Below are positions 17,617-27,400 of a DNA stretch of 64,000 nucleotides, one piece after another (position 1 is the stretch's first letter; every line of letters begins with the position of its first letter). The translations under genes were made by a program, and so were the position numbers. This stretch comes from SLSG01 sp964477035 (GTDB lineage Bacteria; Bacteroidota; Bacteroidia; Bacteroidales; UBA7960). The stretch is taken from positions 186,001 through 250,000 of the forward strand of contig CAYZCW010000001.1 in assembly GCA_964477035.1 (NCBI GenBank), given 5' to 3'. The notes beneath the pieces were generated by a model. It was not told the DNA's origin. It saw only the letters and a program-made list of their open reading frames with translations, and did not search any database.

Positions 17617-17634
17617 GGCTTACCCGGCCGGACC

Positions 17635-18072
17635 TCAGTGCTGTTGGTAGGTTTTGGATACGATTTTCCACCCATCCCCGAATTTATACAAGGACAGGTA
17701 GTCCGTAAAAATAAGCCTGCCCTGTCTGTGCAGTTCCAGTTTGACCGTGGCGGCATTGCCGGTGATGTCAACGGCCAGGAATTTTCCTGTGACCCGGGGC
17801 GGGCTTTGCGCAGGCGGGTTGGCTTTGCGCTGCTCCAGGCGCTGCAGCCATTCGGAAATCGGCAGTTTGCTCAGGTTCCCGTTTCTCAGCATCAGCATCT
17901 CAAAGTCGGGATGGAAGCCCTTCCGGACCGCATCCAGGTTGCCAAGGTTTTGTATCCCTTCAATATAGGCTTCCGTAACAACTTTTCTGACGGCTTCATC
18001 GCCGGATGGTCCCTGCGCCTGGATGAACAGGGCCGGCAGGAGGGCAATAAGGAAGATACCGATTTTTTTCAT
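17635..18072 (-). CDS. Secreted NTF2-like protein (putative lumazine-binding type)
   Basis: 145 residues. A Sec signal peptide (MKKIGIFLIALLPALFIQA) is followed by one NTF2/SnoaL-like domain: AVRKVVTEAYIEGIQNLGN, FHPDFEMLML, TGKFLAVDITGNAATVKLEL and the closing strand GDGWKIVSKTY. This pattern matches the putative lumazine-binding family (PF12893 type). The function is unknown. It is convergent with the methyltransferase (18-bp gap). The 168 bp upstream of it hold nothing I can name. Confidence 0.85.
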   Translation of the reverse strand: MKKIGIFLIALLPALFIQAQGPSGDEAVRKVVTEAYIEGIQNLGNLDAVRKGFHPDFEMLMLRNGNLSKLPISEWLQRLEQRKANPPAQSPPRVTGKFLAVDITGNAATVKLELHRQGRLIFTDYLSLYKFGDGWKIVSKTYQQH

Positions 18073-18240
18073 GCTTGTGTTGCTTTTAAGGGTGTGAATT
18101 GGTTTTAGCAAAAAGCATGCCCTGTCCCTTATATGTCTGCGAGGCAGAATATTGGCTGACAAGGGGACGGAAAAACCGCCGCCGGGTGGCCGGGATGGCT
18201 GTTCCCTGGCGGACGGATCTGTCCGGATGCGAACAGGGGG

Positions 18241-18696
18241 CTACCCGCGCTTGACGCGTTCACGCTTCCAGGTGGTCTCCCTCCCTAAAAAGCGCATACC
18301 AAGAACATACCCTTTGATCTTCAAGGTGTTGTTGTCGTCGAACCACATATAGCAATCGTAGGTCCGTCCATTTTTGGGATCATAAATGGTGCCGCTGGCC
18401 CATTCTTTCTTCGAATCGTTGTAGGAAAAGCCCTTCAATAATTCCAGCCCGATAATGGGGGTGTTGTGCCTGGACTGGTCCGGGTTTTTATCATCCACCT
18501 TGGGCCTCCCCTGGTCATTCAGGGGTTCCTCCAGCCAGACGACCCGCCCGTAATATTTATTGTCTGACTTTCTGAAGATCTCCACCTGGGAGTCTCCTTC
18601 GGCGGTAAGCCAAAAGCCAACCACCTGATTGGCCTGTCCGAATGCCAGGGCAGACATCCCCATCAACACGGCCACCAATAAGACGTTCTTTTTCAT
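18241..18696 (-). CDS. DUF2147 family secreted protein
   Basis: 151 residues. A signal peptide (MKKNVLLVAVLMGMSALAFGQA) is followed by a single DUF2147 domain: VVGFWLTAEGDSQVEIFR, GRVVWLEEP, IIGLELLKGF, IYDPKNGRTYDCYM and KIKGYVLGMRFLGRETTW. The fold is lipocalin-like and the proteins are periplasmic or outer-membrane associated; the ligand is not established. The ATG at 18696 is chosen because the long upstream in-frame extension reads through the terminator hairpin at 18724-18755. Confidence 0.93.
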   Translation of the reverse strand: MKKNVLLVAVLMGMSALAFGQANQVVGFWLTAEGDSQVEIFRKSDNKYYGRVVWLEEPLNDQGRPKVDDKNPDQSRHNTPIIGLELLKGFSYNDSKKEWASGTIYDPKNGRTYDCYMWFDDNNTLKIKGYVLGMRFLGRETTWKRERVKRG

Positions 18697-18723
18697 TTTT
18701 TGCAATTTAATAGGTCCCTGAAT

Positions 18724-18755
18724 AAAAAACCCGGAAGACAGGCGGTCTTCCGGGT
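18724..18755 (-). terminator. Intrinsic terminator of the membrane dipeptidase gene
   Basis: A perfect 11-bp stem (ACCCGGAAGAC / GTCTTCCGGGT, 18729-18739 and 18745-18755) with a 5-nt loop. On the minus strand it is followed by six U residues. It lies 35 bp after the dipeptidase stop. Confidence 0.9.
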
Positions 18756-18790
18756 GGTAAATATACAAAGATTCCTTTTTTAAACAACCG

Positions 18791-20026
18791 TTAAAGGCTT
18801 TTTGCCACGGCCTCCACTTCGCGGAAAACGCGCATGAAGTTGCCCGCCCAGATCTTTTCGATGTCGGATCGGGTATAACCCCTGCGCACCAGTTCCAGGG
18901 TGATGTTGCCAAGCCCGGTCACATCGTAACAGTCCTCCAGGGCCCCGCCCCCGTCAAAATCGGTCCCGATGCCGACATAATCGATGCCCACCAGGTTGAC
19001 CACATGGTCGACATGATCGACCAGGTCGGCCACCGTGGCCATGGGACGGGGGTATTTTTCATTCAGGCGGTCCCACTCCCCCCGGTACTCCTGCATCTCT
19101 TCGTCTGAAAGCTGTTCGCGGTTCTCAAAACGGGAACGGAGCTCCGCGAATGCCTCGTCCCGCTCCGGGTTGGGCTCCATGTCCTTCACGTAGGAGGACA
19201 GGATACACAGCTGCAGCACCCCTCCGTTTTCGGCCAGGGCCTTCAGCATGTCGTCCGTCAGGTTGCGGGGATTGTCGCAAAGGGCCCTGGCATTGGAGTG
19301 GGAGGCGATGACCGGAGCCTGGCTCACTGCCAGCACATCGAAAAATGCCTGATCGGAAATGTGGCTCACATCGACCATCATGCCCAGGCGGTTCAACTCT
19401 TGAACCACCTCCCTGCCAAACTCAGACAGCCCCCCGTGCAGCTCCCCTTCCCGGTCGGTCGAGGAATCACACAATTGGTTGTTGCGGGTGTGTGAAAGCC
19501 CGAGGTATCTCCCTCCCAGGTCGTAGAAGGTCTGGAGCATGCCGATGTCCTCCCCCAGGGGGTAACCGTTCTCTACCCCGATGTAGATGGCCCTTTTGCC
19601 TTCATCCTGCAGACGGTAGGCATCGTCGGGGGTGAGTGCCAGCCCGGCCACTTCCTGGTTTTCGGCCAGGCCCTGGTGTATGTGGTTGAAAATGTCAAGG
19701 GCCCTGTCCCTGGCCGAGGCATAGGCGTCCGTTGTCAGGGGGCCCTGCCCGATGAAAACGGCAAAAAAGGCCGCATCCAGCCCTCCCTCCTCCATGCGGG
19801 GAAAATCAATCTTGCCGCCCCGGTTGCGGGGGTCGTTGCGCTGGCCGATGTCGAAGCCTTCACGCATCATCATCAGGGGGGTGTCCGTATGGCTGTCTAG
19901 GGTGAGGACTTCTGCATGGATGGCTGCGGCCCTTTGCCGCAGGCGCTCTTCAGAAGGGGTGCAGGAAACCAGCAGGATGGCGGCCGTCAGGGCGGCCAGA
20001 TAAGGAACAGGAAGTCGTAACGGCAT
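18791..20026 (-). CDS. Membrane dipeptidase, peptidase family M19 (lipoprotein)
   Basis: 411 residues. A lipoprotein signal with lipobox LVSC is followed by the M19 zinc dipeptidase fold. Metal and catalytic residues are visible: HTD in LTLDSHTDTP, the bridging Glu in IGVENGYPLG, the two later His in VDVSHISDQAF and VIASHSNARAL, and Asp in GIGTDFDGGG. It hydrolyses dipeptides, including those with a C-terminal D-residue, probably in the periplasm on the outer or inner membrane. It has its own terminator and stands alone on the minus strand. Confidence 0.96.
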   Translation of the reverse strand: MPLRLPVPYLAALTAAILLVSCTPSEERLRQRAAAIHAEVLTLDSHTDTPLMMMREGFDIGQRNDPRNRGGKIDFPRMEEGGLDAAFFAVFIGQGPLTTDAYASARDRALDIFNHIHQGLAENQEVAGLALTPDDAYRLQDEGKRAIYIGVENGYPLGEDIGMLQTFYDLGGRYLGLSHTRNNQLCDSSTDREGELHGGLSEFGREVVQELNRLGMMVDVSHISDQAFFDVLAVSQAPVIASHSNARALCDNPRNLTDDMLKALAENGGVLQLCILSSYVKDMEPNPERDEAFAELRSRFENREQLSDEEMQEYRGEWDRLNEKYPRPMATVADLVDHVDHVVNLVGIDYVGIGTDFDGGGALEDCYDVTGLGNITLELVRRGYTRSDIEKIWAGNFMRVFREVEAVAKSL

Positions 20027-20148
20027 AACAATTCAGGTATTTGGGCGGTTGGTTATGAGAAAGCAGCCTCAAAAATACCATTATTTCTTTTTTGCCTGGC
20101 CATTTTGCGGTCCCGGAAGCAATAAAAACCCACAAATTTGTACAGTGC

Positions 20149-21450
20149 TCAGAGATTGACCCGCAAGCCGCCCCGGGCTCCCAGCCACCAAAGGGAAGTG
20201 AATTCACGCCATGGCCGTTCGGCAAATACCCTGGAAGGGGCGAAGCCATGCCCGTTGTCCGTCCATTCGTCCGTTTCAAAAAGATGGTTGTAAAGCACCA
20301 CCCCGGCAAATGCTTCGATGGGCCCGGCCCCTCTTATACGGAGCAACAGCCGGGCTTCGTTCAGGTAGGCGCTGCTGCCCGCGCCCCACTCCCAGTTGCG
20401 GAGCAGCCTGGTGCTGTGTGCCTCCAGGTTCAGTCCGGCATGGCGGCCGAAGGCCAGGCTGCCACCCAGGCCGTATCCGAACCCGCCGGCCGGCTCGCCG
20501 GAAGACAGCCGGGTGCCTGCCGAAAAAATATTATAGAAAGCCGGCACGCCCAGGCGGAAGGACGCATTCAGGTGAAGCGCGTCGGATGCGGCAATCTCCA
20601 GCTGCCTGAGTCCGCCCCGCCTGACCACGCTCAGGAAGCCCACCGGCACCCCTGAGATGGTGTCGGCAATGTTGATGAAACCCAGCTGAATCCCCTGCAC
20701 CTCCCGGGCGATGTTCATGAAACCGGCTGCCTGAATCCCTTTCAGATCGCCGGACAGGTTCATGAACCCGGCAAGCTGGGGCCCGTTTACCTCCCCGCCT
20801 GTGAAATTGCCGAAGCCAGCCGCCTGGAAACCGTTGTAATCGCCTCCGGTAATGTTGGCGAAGCCGGCGCCCATGAAGGCATCGGCATTTCCCCCGGTAA
20901 TGTTGGCGAAGCCGGCTCCCGAAAAACCCTGGAATCTGCCCCCGTATATGTTGGCAAATCCGGCACCGAAGAACCCCTCTCCGTGTCCTCCCGATATATT
21001 GGCAAAGCCAGCCCCCTGGAAACCCTCGGACGACCCCCCGGAGGTGTTGATGAATCCGGCCGCCCGGAAGCCGCTGGCATCCCCCCCGGCCACGTTGATG
21101 AAGCCCGCTCCCTGGAGTCCGTGAACCGGCCCCCGAACAAGGTTGCCGAAGCCGGCCAGTTGCACCCCCCGCACCTGGCCGTGGGTGAGGTTCAGGAATC
21201 CCCCGCCCTCAATCCCGTCGATCCCCCCGGTGATGCCTGCGAACAGGTTCATGCTCAACCGGTAGGTGTGGCGGACTGTTTCTGTTCCATCGCTTCCGAC
21301 CACCGGGAAGAGGCTTACCTGGAAATTCCGGACCTCCCCCGCCGGAGGCTCCTGGGCAGGGCCCTTCCCCGGAAAAAGGAGCAGGAAAGCCAGGGAGGCC
21401 ATCCAATAGATGGTGTTAAAGAATGGGGTTGTTTTCAAAGATGTCTTCAT
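20149..21450 (-). CDS. Secreted surface protein with 16-residue GF-N-GG repeats
   Basis: 433 residues. A signal peptide (about 1-32) is followed by a short strand-rich region (about 38-67), then about 13 tandem repeats of 14-16 residues (about 68-276) of the form GFANI-GG---GF-GA. The C-terminal domain (about 280-433), with GLGGSLAFGRH and ending LGARGGLRVNL, looks like a small outer-membrane barrel. The repeats resemble the LA_2272-type surface repeat and should form a beta-solenoid. The central units are the most alike, which suggests recent expansion; the last ones shrink to 15 and 14 residues. The ATG at 21450 is used; upstream in-frame codons have no ATG. Function unknown. Confidence 0.85.
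   Translation of the reverse strand: MKTSLKTTPFFNTIYWMASLAFLLLFPGKGPAQEPPAGEVRNFQVSLFPVVGSDGTETVRHTYRLSMNLFAGITGGIDGIEGGGFLNLTHGQVRGVQLAGFGNLVRGPVHGLQGAGFINVAGGDASGFRAAGFINTSGGSSEGFQGAGFANISGGHGEGFFGAGFANIYGGRFQGFSGAGFANITGGNADAFMGAGFANITGGDYNGFQAAGFGNFTGGEVNGPQLAGFMNLSGDLKGIQAAGFMNIAREVQGIQLGFINIADTISGVPVGFLSVVRRGGLRQLEIAASDALHLNASFRLGVPAFYNIFSAGTRLSSGEPAGGFGYGLGGSLAFGRHAGLNLEAHSTRLLRNWEWGAGSSAYLNEARLLLRIRGAGPIEAFAGVVLYNHLFETDEWTDNGHGFAPSRVFAERPWREFTSLWWLGARGGLRVNL
20623..21249 (-). repeat. Tandem 48-bp coding repeat array (about 13 units)
   Basis: In-frame units of 48 bp, shrinking to 45 and 42 bp at the 3' end, encode the GF-N-GG repeats of the surface protein. On the plus strand the recurring core reads GTTGGCGAAGCCGGC or close variants, which is visible by eye between about 20865 and 21020. 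Confidence 0.85.
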
Positions 21451-21664
21451 GGAATGCAATATTTTTATGGTTGTGTCCTGTGGCTGCGTGTGAATCCGGA
21501 TGGATCCGCCTATTCAGTAGACGATTTATCAACATCCATGCCATATATTCGTGCCGACTGCCGGAAAGGGAGTTAAATCAGAGGGGAAGGGCTTTGCCAA
21601 CAGGAGATGAACCGAAAGGGTCTTTTGGTTGTTCGTTAAGGGACAGCAAGTGTTGACTGAAGCC

Positions 21665-23824
21665 ATGGGCAGACCGGCAGGCATTATTCTGGTTTTATTC
21701 TTGCTTCTGGGGAATCCGGGGGCCGGGGCCCCGCCCGGCTTTGCCCCGGATACCATCCCCAGGGGGAACCCGTGTGAAGACAGGACGGCCGTTCGACACG
21801 ATACCATTGTAGTTAAGGAGCCCCTGGAACTAACCGGGGTGGAGGTGGCGGCCTTTAACACCTCCCGGCGGCTGCTCGACGTGCCCGGTTCGGTCAGCCT
21901 GGTCCCACCCGCCCGCATCGAACAGGAAGACCCGGTGACCGTGTTGCCTCTGCTGAACCAGGTCCCGGGCGTGTTTGCCCATGCCGGTACCCTCAACACC
22001 AGCCGCATCACCATCCGTGGAATAGGGGCCCGGGTGCCATACGCCACCGGAAGGATCCGCGCTTATTTCAACCAGATCCCGCTTACCAACGGTTCAGGCA
22101 TTTCCATCCTGGAGCATATCGACCCGGGAGTGGTTGAACGCATTGAGATCACCAGGGGTCCTGCGTCCAGCGCCTATGGTGCCGGGCTGGGTGGAACGGT
22201 CACCATGACCGCCCGGCAGTCCCTCTCTCGGCCCACCTCCCTGCGGACCACCCTGCAGGCTGGCTCGTTCGGATTGCTGCGCAATGGGTTCAGTCTGGAT
22301 GCCGGAAAAAACCGGGTGGCTTCCAGCCTGATCTACAGCCGGACCCGCAGCGAAGGCTTCCGTGAAAACAACCATTACCGGCGGGACGCCCTGACCTCGG
22401 TCACCCAGTTCAGGCCCCACAGCAAGGCACTGATTACTGCCTTGGTGGCCTGGTCGGACATGAAGGCCGGCATTCCCAGTTCCATAGACAGTATGACCTT
22501 CGTGAAGGCCCCGTCTTCTGCAGCGGCCAACTGGCTGGCCACCCGGGGATACGAAGACACCGGCAAATTCCTGGCCGGTGTGTCGGGAGGGTTGCAGGCA
22601 GGAGAGAGGCTGCGGTTGCAGGGCAGCCTCTTTGCCACCATCCACAATGAGAAAGAGATGCGGCCCTTCGATGTCCTCTATGAGGCCCGCAGCAGTGGGG
22701 GCGCCCGGATCAAGACCACCTATTCCCTGCGTACGGGAGAATCATTGTTTGAGTTTATGGCCGGGGGAGAAGTGTTTCTGGAGGCATTTCGCTACCGGAC
22801 GCATGAAAACCCCGGGGGTGCCGGCGTGGAGGGCGGGCTGGTATCCAGAAACCGCGAGTGGATACAGACGTTCAACCTGTTTTTGCAGGGAGAGCTCGAA
22901 AAGGGGCGGCTGACCCTGTCTGCGGGACTGAACCTGCATGAGACCTCCACCGATTATTCCGACCTGATGCGTGCCGGGGAAAGCGACCGCAGCGGGCGGT
23001 ACGCCTTCGGGGCGATATGGTCTCCCCGCCTCAGCGCCAACTACCGTTACCTGCGGCAGCATGCCGTATTTGCCACCCTCAGTCACGGGTTTGCCCCCCC
23101 GGCCCTCTCGGAAACGCTCACACCCCAGGGAATGATCGATCCGGGCATCCGGCCGGAGAAAAGCTGGAACCTGGAAGCGGGGATACGTGGCAGCCTCTGG
23201 CGGTACCGCGTGTTTTACGATCTGGGTCTGTACAGCATGTGGGTTCAGGACTTGCTGGTGGCCGAGAGGGTGGGCCCGGACTCCTGGGTGGGCCGGAATG
23301 CGGGAGCCTCCCTGCACCAGGGCCTGGAAGCGGAGTTTCAGTTCGTGCTGTTTCGGGGCCCTGCGGACGGGTCCTGGTGGCATCCTGCCGGGGCAGAACT
23401 CCGGTCCGCCCTCAGCCTGAACCGCTTTGTGTTCACCGATTTTATCGACCGGGATACCGACCATTCGGGCAACCGCATCCCGGGCATCCCGGATGCGGTG
23501 GTCCACCTGGAAGGTGATGTCCGGCTTGGGGGCGGGTTGCACGCCGCCGCATCCTGGCGCCTGGTGGGGCCCATGCCGCTGAATGATGCCAACGACGGGT
23601 TTGCCAAAGGGTACTCCCTGGCAGGCATCCGCCTGGGGTACCGGCACAGGGTCGGGAGGGTGGAAGCAGAAGGCTTTGTCCAGGTGGCCAACCTGACCGA
23701 CACCCATTATGCGTCCATGGTGCTGGTCAATGCCCCTTCCTTCGGAAGCAGTGCTCCCCGTTACTATTATCCCGGCATGCCCAGGAATTTTCTTGCGGGG
23801 CTTGCCTTGCGTTTTGATCCGTAG
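21665..23824 (+). CDS. TonB-dependent outer-membrane receptor
   Basis: 719 residues. A signal peptide is followed by a plug domain at about 50-180 (DVPGSVSLVPPARIEQED, LLNQVPGVFAHAG, ITIRGIGARVPYATGRI, VVERIEITRGPASSAYGAG) and a long 22-strand-type barrel ending in a C-terminal aromatic strand (NFLAGLALRFDP). It lacks the N-terminal CarboxypepD_reg and STN domains common in Bacteroidota, so it is the FecA/BtuB/colicin-receptor style rather than SusC. No transport or ligand gene is adjacent. I looked for a cobalamin riboswitch in the 214 bp upstream and found none, so the substrate is unknown. The ATG at 21665 is preferred over a TTG at 21629. Confidence 0.93.
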   Translation: MGRPAGIILVLFLLLGNPGAGAPPGFAPDTIPRGNPCEDRTAVRHDTIVVKEPLELTGVEVAAFNTSRRLLDVPGSVSLVPPARIEQEDPVTVLPLLNQVPGVFAHAGTLNTSRITIRGIGARVPYATGRIRAYFNQIPLTNGSGISILEHIDPGVVERIEITRGPASSAYGAGLGGTVTMTARQSLSRPTSLRTTLQAGSFGLLRNGFSLDAGKNRVASSLIYSRTRSEGFRENNHYRRDALTSVTQFRPHSKALITALVAWSDMKAGIPSSIDSMTFVKAPSSAAANWLATRGYEDTGKFLAGVSGGLQAGERLRLQGSLFATIHNEKEMRPFDVLYEARSSGGARIKTTYSLRTGESLFEFMAGGEVFLEAFRYRTHENPGGAGVEGGLVSRNREWIQTFNLFLQGELEKGRLTLSAGLNLHETSTDYSDLMRAGESDRSGRYAFGAIWSPRLSANYRYLRQHAVFATLSHGFAPPALSETLTPQGMIDPGIRPEKSWNLEAGIRGSLWRYRVFYDLGLYSMWVQDLLVAERVGPDSWVGRNAGASLHQGLEAEFQFVLFRGPADGSWWHPAGAELRSALSLNRFVFTDFIDRDTDHSGNRIPGIPDAVVHLEGDVRLGGGLHAAASWRLVGPMPLNDANDGFAKGYSLAGIRLGYRHRVGRVEAEGFVQVANLTDTHYASMVLVNAPSFGSSAPRYYYPGMPRNFLAGLALRFDP

Positions 23825-23892
23825 CCTGCTGGCCCATCCGACGGGATATAAAAAAAACAGGTCGGAAAACCATATTAACTCCACAAAAAGGC

Positions 23893-23900
23893 TATATTTG
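23893..23900 (+). promoter_or_regulatory. -7 element upstream of the GNAT gene
   Basis: TATATTTG is a good match to TAnnTTTG, 22 bp before the ATG. No TTG is present at the usual -33 distance. Confidence 0.45.
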
Positions 23901-23922
23901 CATTCTGTCAAACGCTTGTTAC

Positions 23923-24417
23923 ATGTTCTTGCAGTCGGATAAGGTCCTGCTCAGGCCCACCCGTGCGGAAGATCTGCCCGGGGTGCTGGCGATCGAACGC
24001 GAAAACGCCCGCTTCGTCGGACAGTATCCGCGGGAAAAGCACGAGGCGATCCTGGATGATCCTTCGAAGATCCACCTTTCTGTTGTAGACCGCACGGATG
24101 GCTCTCTGGTAGGCTATGCCATCCTGTCCGGGCTGGGTGGTGAGAACAACGCCCTGGAATTCCGCCGCCTGGCCATTTCGCCTTCGGGCAATGGTTTTGG
24201 GCGGGATGCCATCCGGCTCATCAAGCGGCTTTGCTTCGAGCGGCTCCGGATCCACCGACTTTACCTGGACGTGATTTCCGATAACTTCAGGGCGGTGCGC
24301 CTTTACGAATCGGAAGGGTTTAAAAGGGAAGGCCTGATCAGGGATTGTGTGAAGTGGGGCGGGGAGTACCGCTCCATCTGGGTCATGTCCCTGCTTGAGG
24401 ATGAGTTTGAATCCTAA
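23923..24417 (+). CDS. GNAT family N-acetyltransferase
   Basis: 164 residues covering one GNAT domain: LLRPTRAEDLPGVLAIE at the start, the acetyl-CoA loop region LAISPSGNGFGRDAIRLI, then RLYLDVISDNFRAVRLYESEGF and the final strand. It resembles RimI/RimJ-type enzymes that acetylate small molecules or protein N-termini; the substrate is unknown. It overlaps by 4 bp, tail to tail, with the large permease gene on the other strand. Confidence 0.9.
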   Translation: MFLQSDKVLLRPTRAEDLPGVLAIERENARFVGQYPREKHEAILDDPSKIHLSVVDRTDGSLVGYAILSGLGGENNALEFRRLAISPSGNGFGRDAIRLIKRLCFERLRIHRLYLDVISDNFRAVRLYESEGFKREGLIRDCVKWGGEYRSIWVMSLLEDEFES

Positions 24418-27400
24418 TCAGACCGCAGGGCCGGGAGCAACGGCAAGCTGCGGACCATGGCGGAAGCGATGAGGAAGATCCAGGCCACACCGTTCAGGAT
24501 CAGTCCGCCGAAAACGGCCGCTAAAAATGGCAGGGAAACGTTCTGACTCCCTTCTGCAAATACCGGCCAGGCAGCCAGTGCGGCCGGCAGGCCTCCCGCC
24601 AGGATACCGGCAAGGAACAATACCAGGTATTCCGAGGCGAAGAGACGTACCAGGGTGTAGAAACGGTACCCCAGGCTGCGCAGCAGGGCGGTTTCGTTGC
24701 GCCGTTCCAGCAGGTTCCTGGCCAGGATCACGGCCAGTCCGACGGTCCCCAGCAGCATGCCCAGCGCCCCCATCAGGAAAAAGATGCCCAGGTAGGTGTT
24801 TTCCACGCTGTTGAACCCGGCCAGCCGGGCGGCGGTGGTCGTCATGTCCCAGCCGTGGTCGCGCAGAATGAAAGCCAGGTCTTCGGCCACCTCCGGATCC
24901 CCCGGCGCATCGATCAGGAAAAAGTCCGTTCCGCCCGCGGCGGGAAAGTGCTGCATAAAGTGCTCCGACGACATGATCAGGTGGCCCTGAAACACCGAGT
25001 TGGCCAGTCCGCCGACCAGCAGCACCCGAACCTCCTCGCCCCGGGCATTGAGGTAGGTGAGGGTGTCCCCCACTTTTTTACCCAGCCCCCATTGGATGAC
25101 GCTTTGGTCTGCCACGCCCGGCACCAGGCCGTTCAGGTCCATATCCAGCGCCCCCCATGGGTCGTCCCGGTCGGCCAGGGAGTGCATGGCTGAAAACGTG
25201 AACCGCCCACGCAGTCCGGCCGGGTCAGTCGCCAGGATGCGGGGGTTCTCCACCAGGTTCAGGTTGAGGCAGGAGGCGTCGTCGTCATAGGCCGACAGGA
25301 ACTGCACGAACTGCAGACCATCCGGGATGCCCGTTTCCAGCCGGGTGGCGGGCAGGTTCAGGTTGCGAAGGACAGGCACCGTGGTTTCGGCCACGTATTG
25401 AAACCCCCCTGTGCCGCCGGTGGGCAGGAGGGCGTCCTTCTGCGGGTCCCTGCGGTGGGCCGCGGTGATCAGGATGACGAAGCTGCCCATGGCCAGCAGG
25501 GCGATGATGGTGAAGCTGCGCAAGGGGTTTCGGCGCAGGTTTCTCCAGCTTAACCGGTTCAGGCTTATGGGCTTGCCGGCAGCGGCCGGAGGGGAGTACA
25601 AGGCGGTTCCCGCCCCTGTCAGAAAGGCCCCAAGCAGCAGCCCCCCCGCCACGAACCACCACAGGGTCGCCTGGGTTTGGCCGGTCAGCACCAGGTAAGC
25701 GGCCAGGCTGAACGAAACCAGGGCCAGGGCTGCGGACAGGGCAGGCAGGGGCCTGCCCCGGAATGAGGCTGCGTGGAATGTTCGTGCAGCTGTTGCAGGC
25801 AGGGAAGACACAGGGCCTCCGGTCCGGCCGCCCGGCCCTGCCAGTCCGCTGTCACCCCGCACGGCAAGCCGTATGCGCCACAAAGCCATGGCCATGCCCA
25901 GCAATGCACTTCCTGTGAAACCGGCGGCCAGGCTGGCTGTACGGACATGGAGGGTCAGGACTTCGGTCCGCACGATGTCGTGCCATATCTCGTTCAGGCC
26001 GGCCAGCAGAAGCCGGCTGTAACCGACCGCCAGCAGCATCCCCGCCAGTGCCCCGGCCAGGGTTGCCACCAGCGCTTCGCCTCCCAGGATCCGCCGGATC
26101 ATGCGCTCCCGGAAGCCCAGGGAGGTCATGAGCCGCAATTGCCCTTGCCGCCTCTGGATGCCCAATGCCATGAGCAGGCTGGCCAGCAACAGGCCGGAGG
26201 CAATAATGAACATGCCCAGCCCGGCGAACAGACCGGCAAAGTCCACCCCCCCTCCTGCGGCATGCAGCCCTTTGCTGGCGACCGGGTTGATCCTGAACTC
26301 CAGCCGGTGGGGATCGGCATGATGTGTGATGATCCGGTTGATGTGCTGCGGCGTTTGTCCGTCGCCTGATACGATGACGGTGGTCAGCTTGCCGAAGCGG
26401 TTCTGCCACAGCCGCTGCCCCTGCTCCAGGGAGATGAATGCTTTGGGGGTTCCCCGGTAGTCTTCCCAATAGTCCTCATCGGCGGGCCGGATGGCATCCA
26501 GGTCGATGGGTACCCCCGTGTCCCAGTCGCGGCAGTCGCCTGCATCCGACAAGCCGGGCAGGTAGGGTGCCAGGTCCCTGAAGGTTGTGGCTTCTTCCAT
26601 GTCCAGGACTCCTGCCACCAGAAAGGCCGCCTCCCTTTCCGTGAGTTCCCGCAAGGGACCCACTTCATAATACCGCATGTGCAGGCTGTCTCCCGGCCCG
26701 ATGCCCAGGTCCGATGCCAGCCAGGCATTGATGAGGGCCTGCCCCGGATCCAGGCCATGACCGGGGAGGTCTGCGGCGCTGACAAAGGAATAAGGGGTCT
26801 GGCGGTCCCCGTGCGACAGGCTGTTTACAAAATAGGTGAGGCCGGAGAAGCCCTCAGGCAGTTGGCGCGTGAGCACATCAGCCAGGTGGTCGTCGATGAA
26901 AACCCGTTCGGACGATATTTTCCATAAGGTGTCTTGCGGGACGGCCCCTGCGGGGAGCTTTCCGGTCCCACCGGAGTTTACCGGCTCCACTTTCAGGTTG
27001 ACGTCTGCGGCCTGCCAGCTTTGTTGCAGGGCCATCCGGAGGGAGTCGTCCGGATGGGCGGTTAGCATGGCCACCAGGTTGGCCCCGCCTTCCACGTCCA
27101 TGATGTCGCTCAGCCAGTCCAGGTCCACGAAAGCATTCGCCGGGGCCGACTGGGAAACCTGCAGGTTGAAATTTCCCAGCTGTTCGGGGCCGGCCACTGC
27201 CCGCACCCGGAGTCTGCGGGTGACGGTCATGTCGCGGTCGGATACGAAAGGCGTGTTGGACGGGATCGGCCCGGTGGTTCGCATGTGCAGGGTGATCATC
27301 ATGCCGGGTCCGGCCTGCAGCCGGGACGCCAGCCGCTGGTTGATGACCACTTCCCCGGGTTCCGGGAGCGGCATGTCTGTGCCGGAGACCGCAGCAAAGA

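Noticed and set aside
21451..21664. Cobalamin or TPP riboswitch upstream of the TonB-dependent receptor
   Set aside because: I looked for the B12-box and the TPP core words on both strands; only chance fragments (for example a short GTGTGAATCC) are present.
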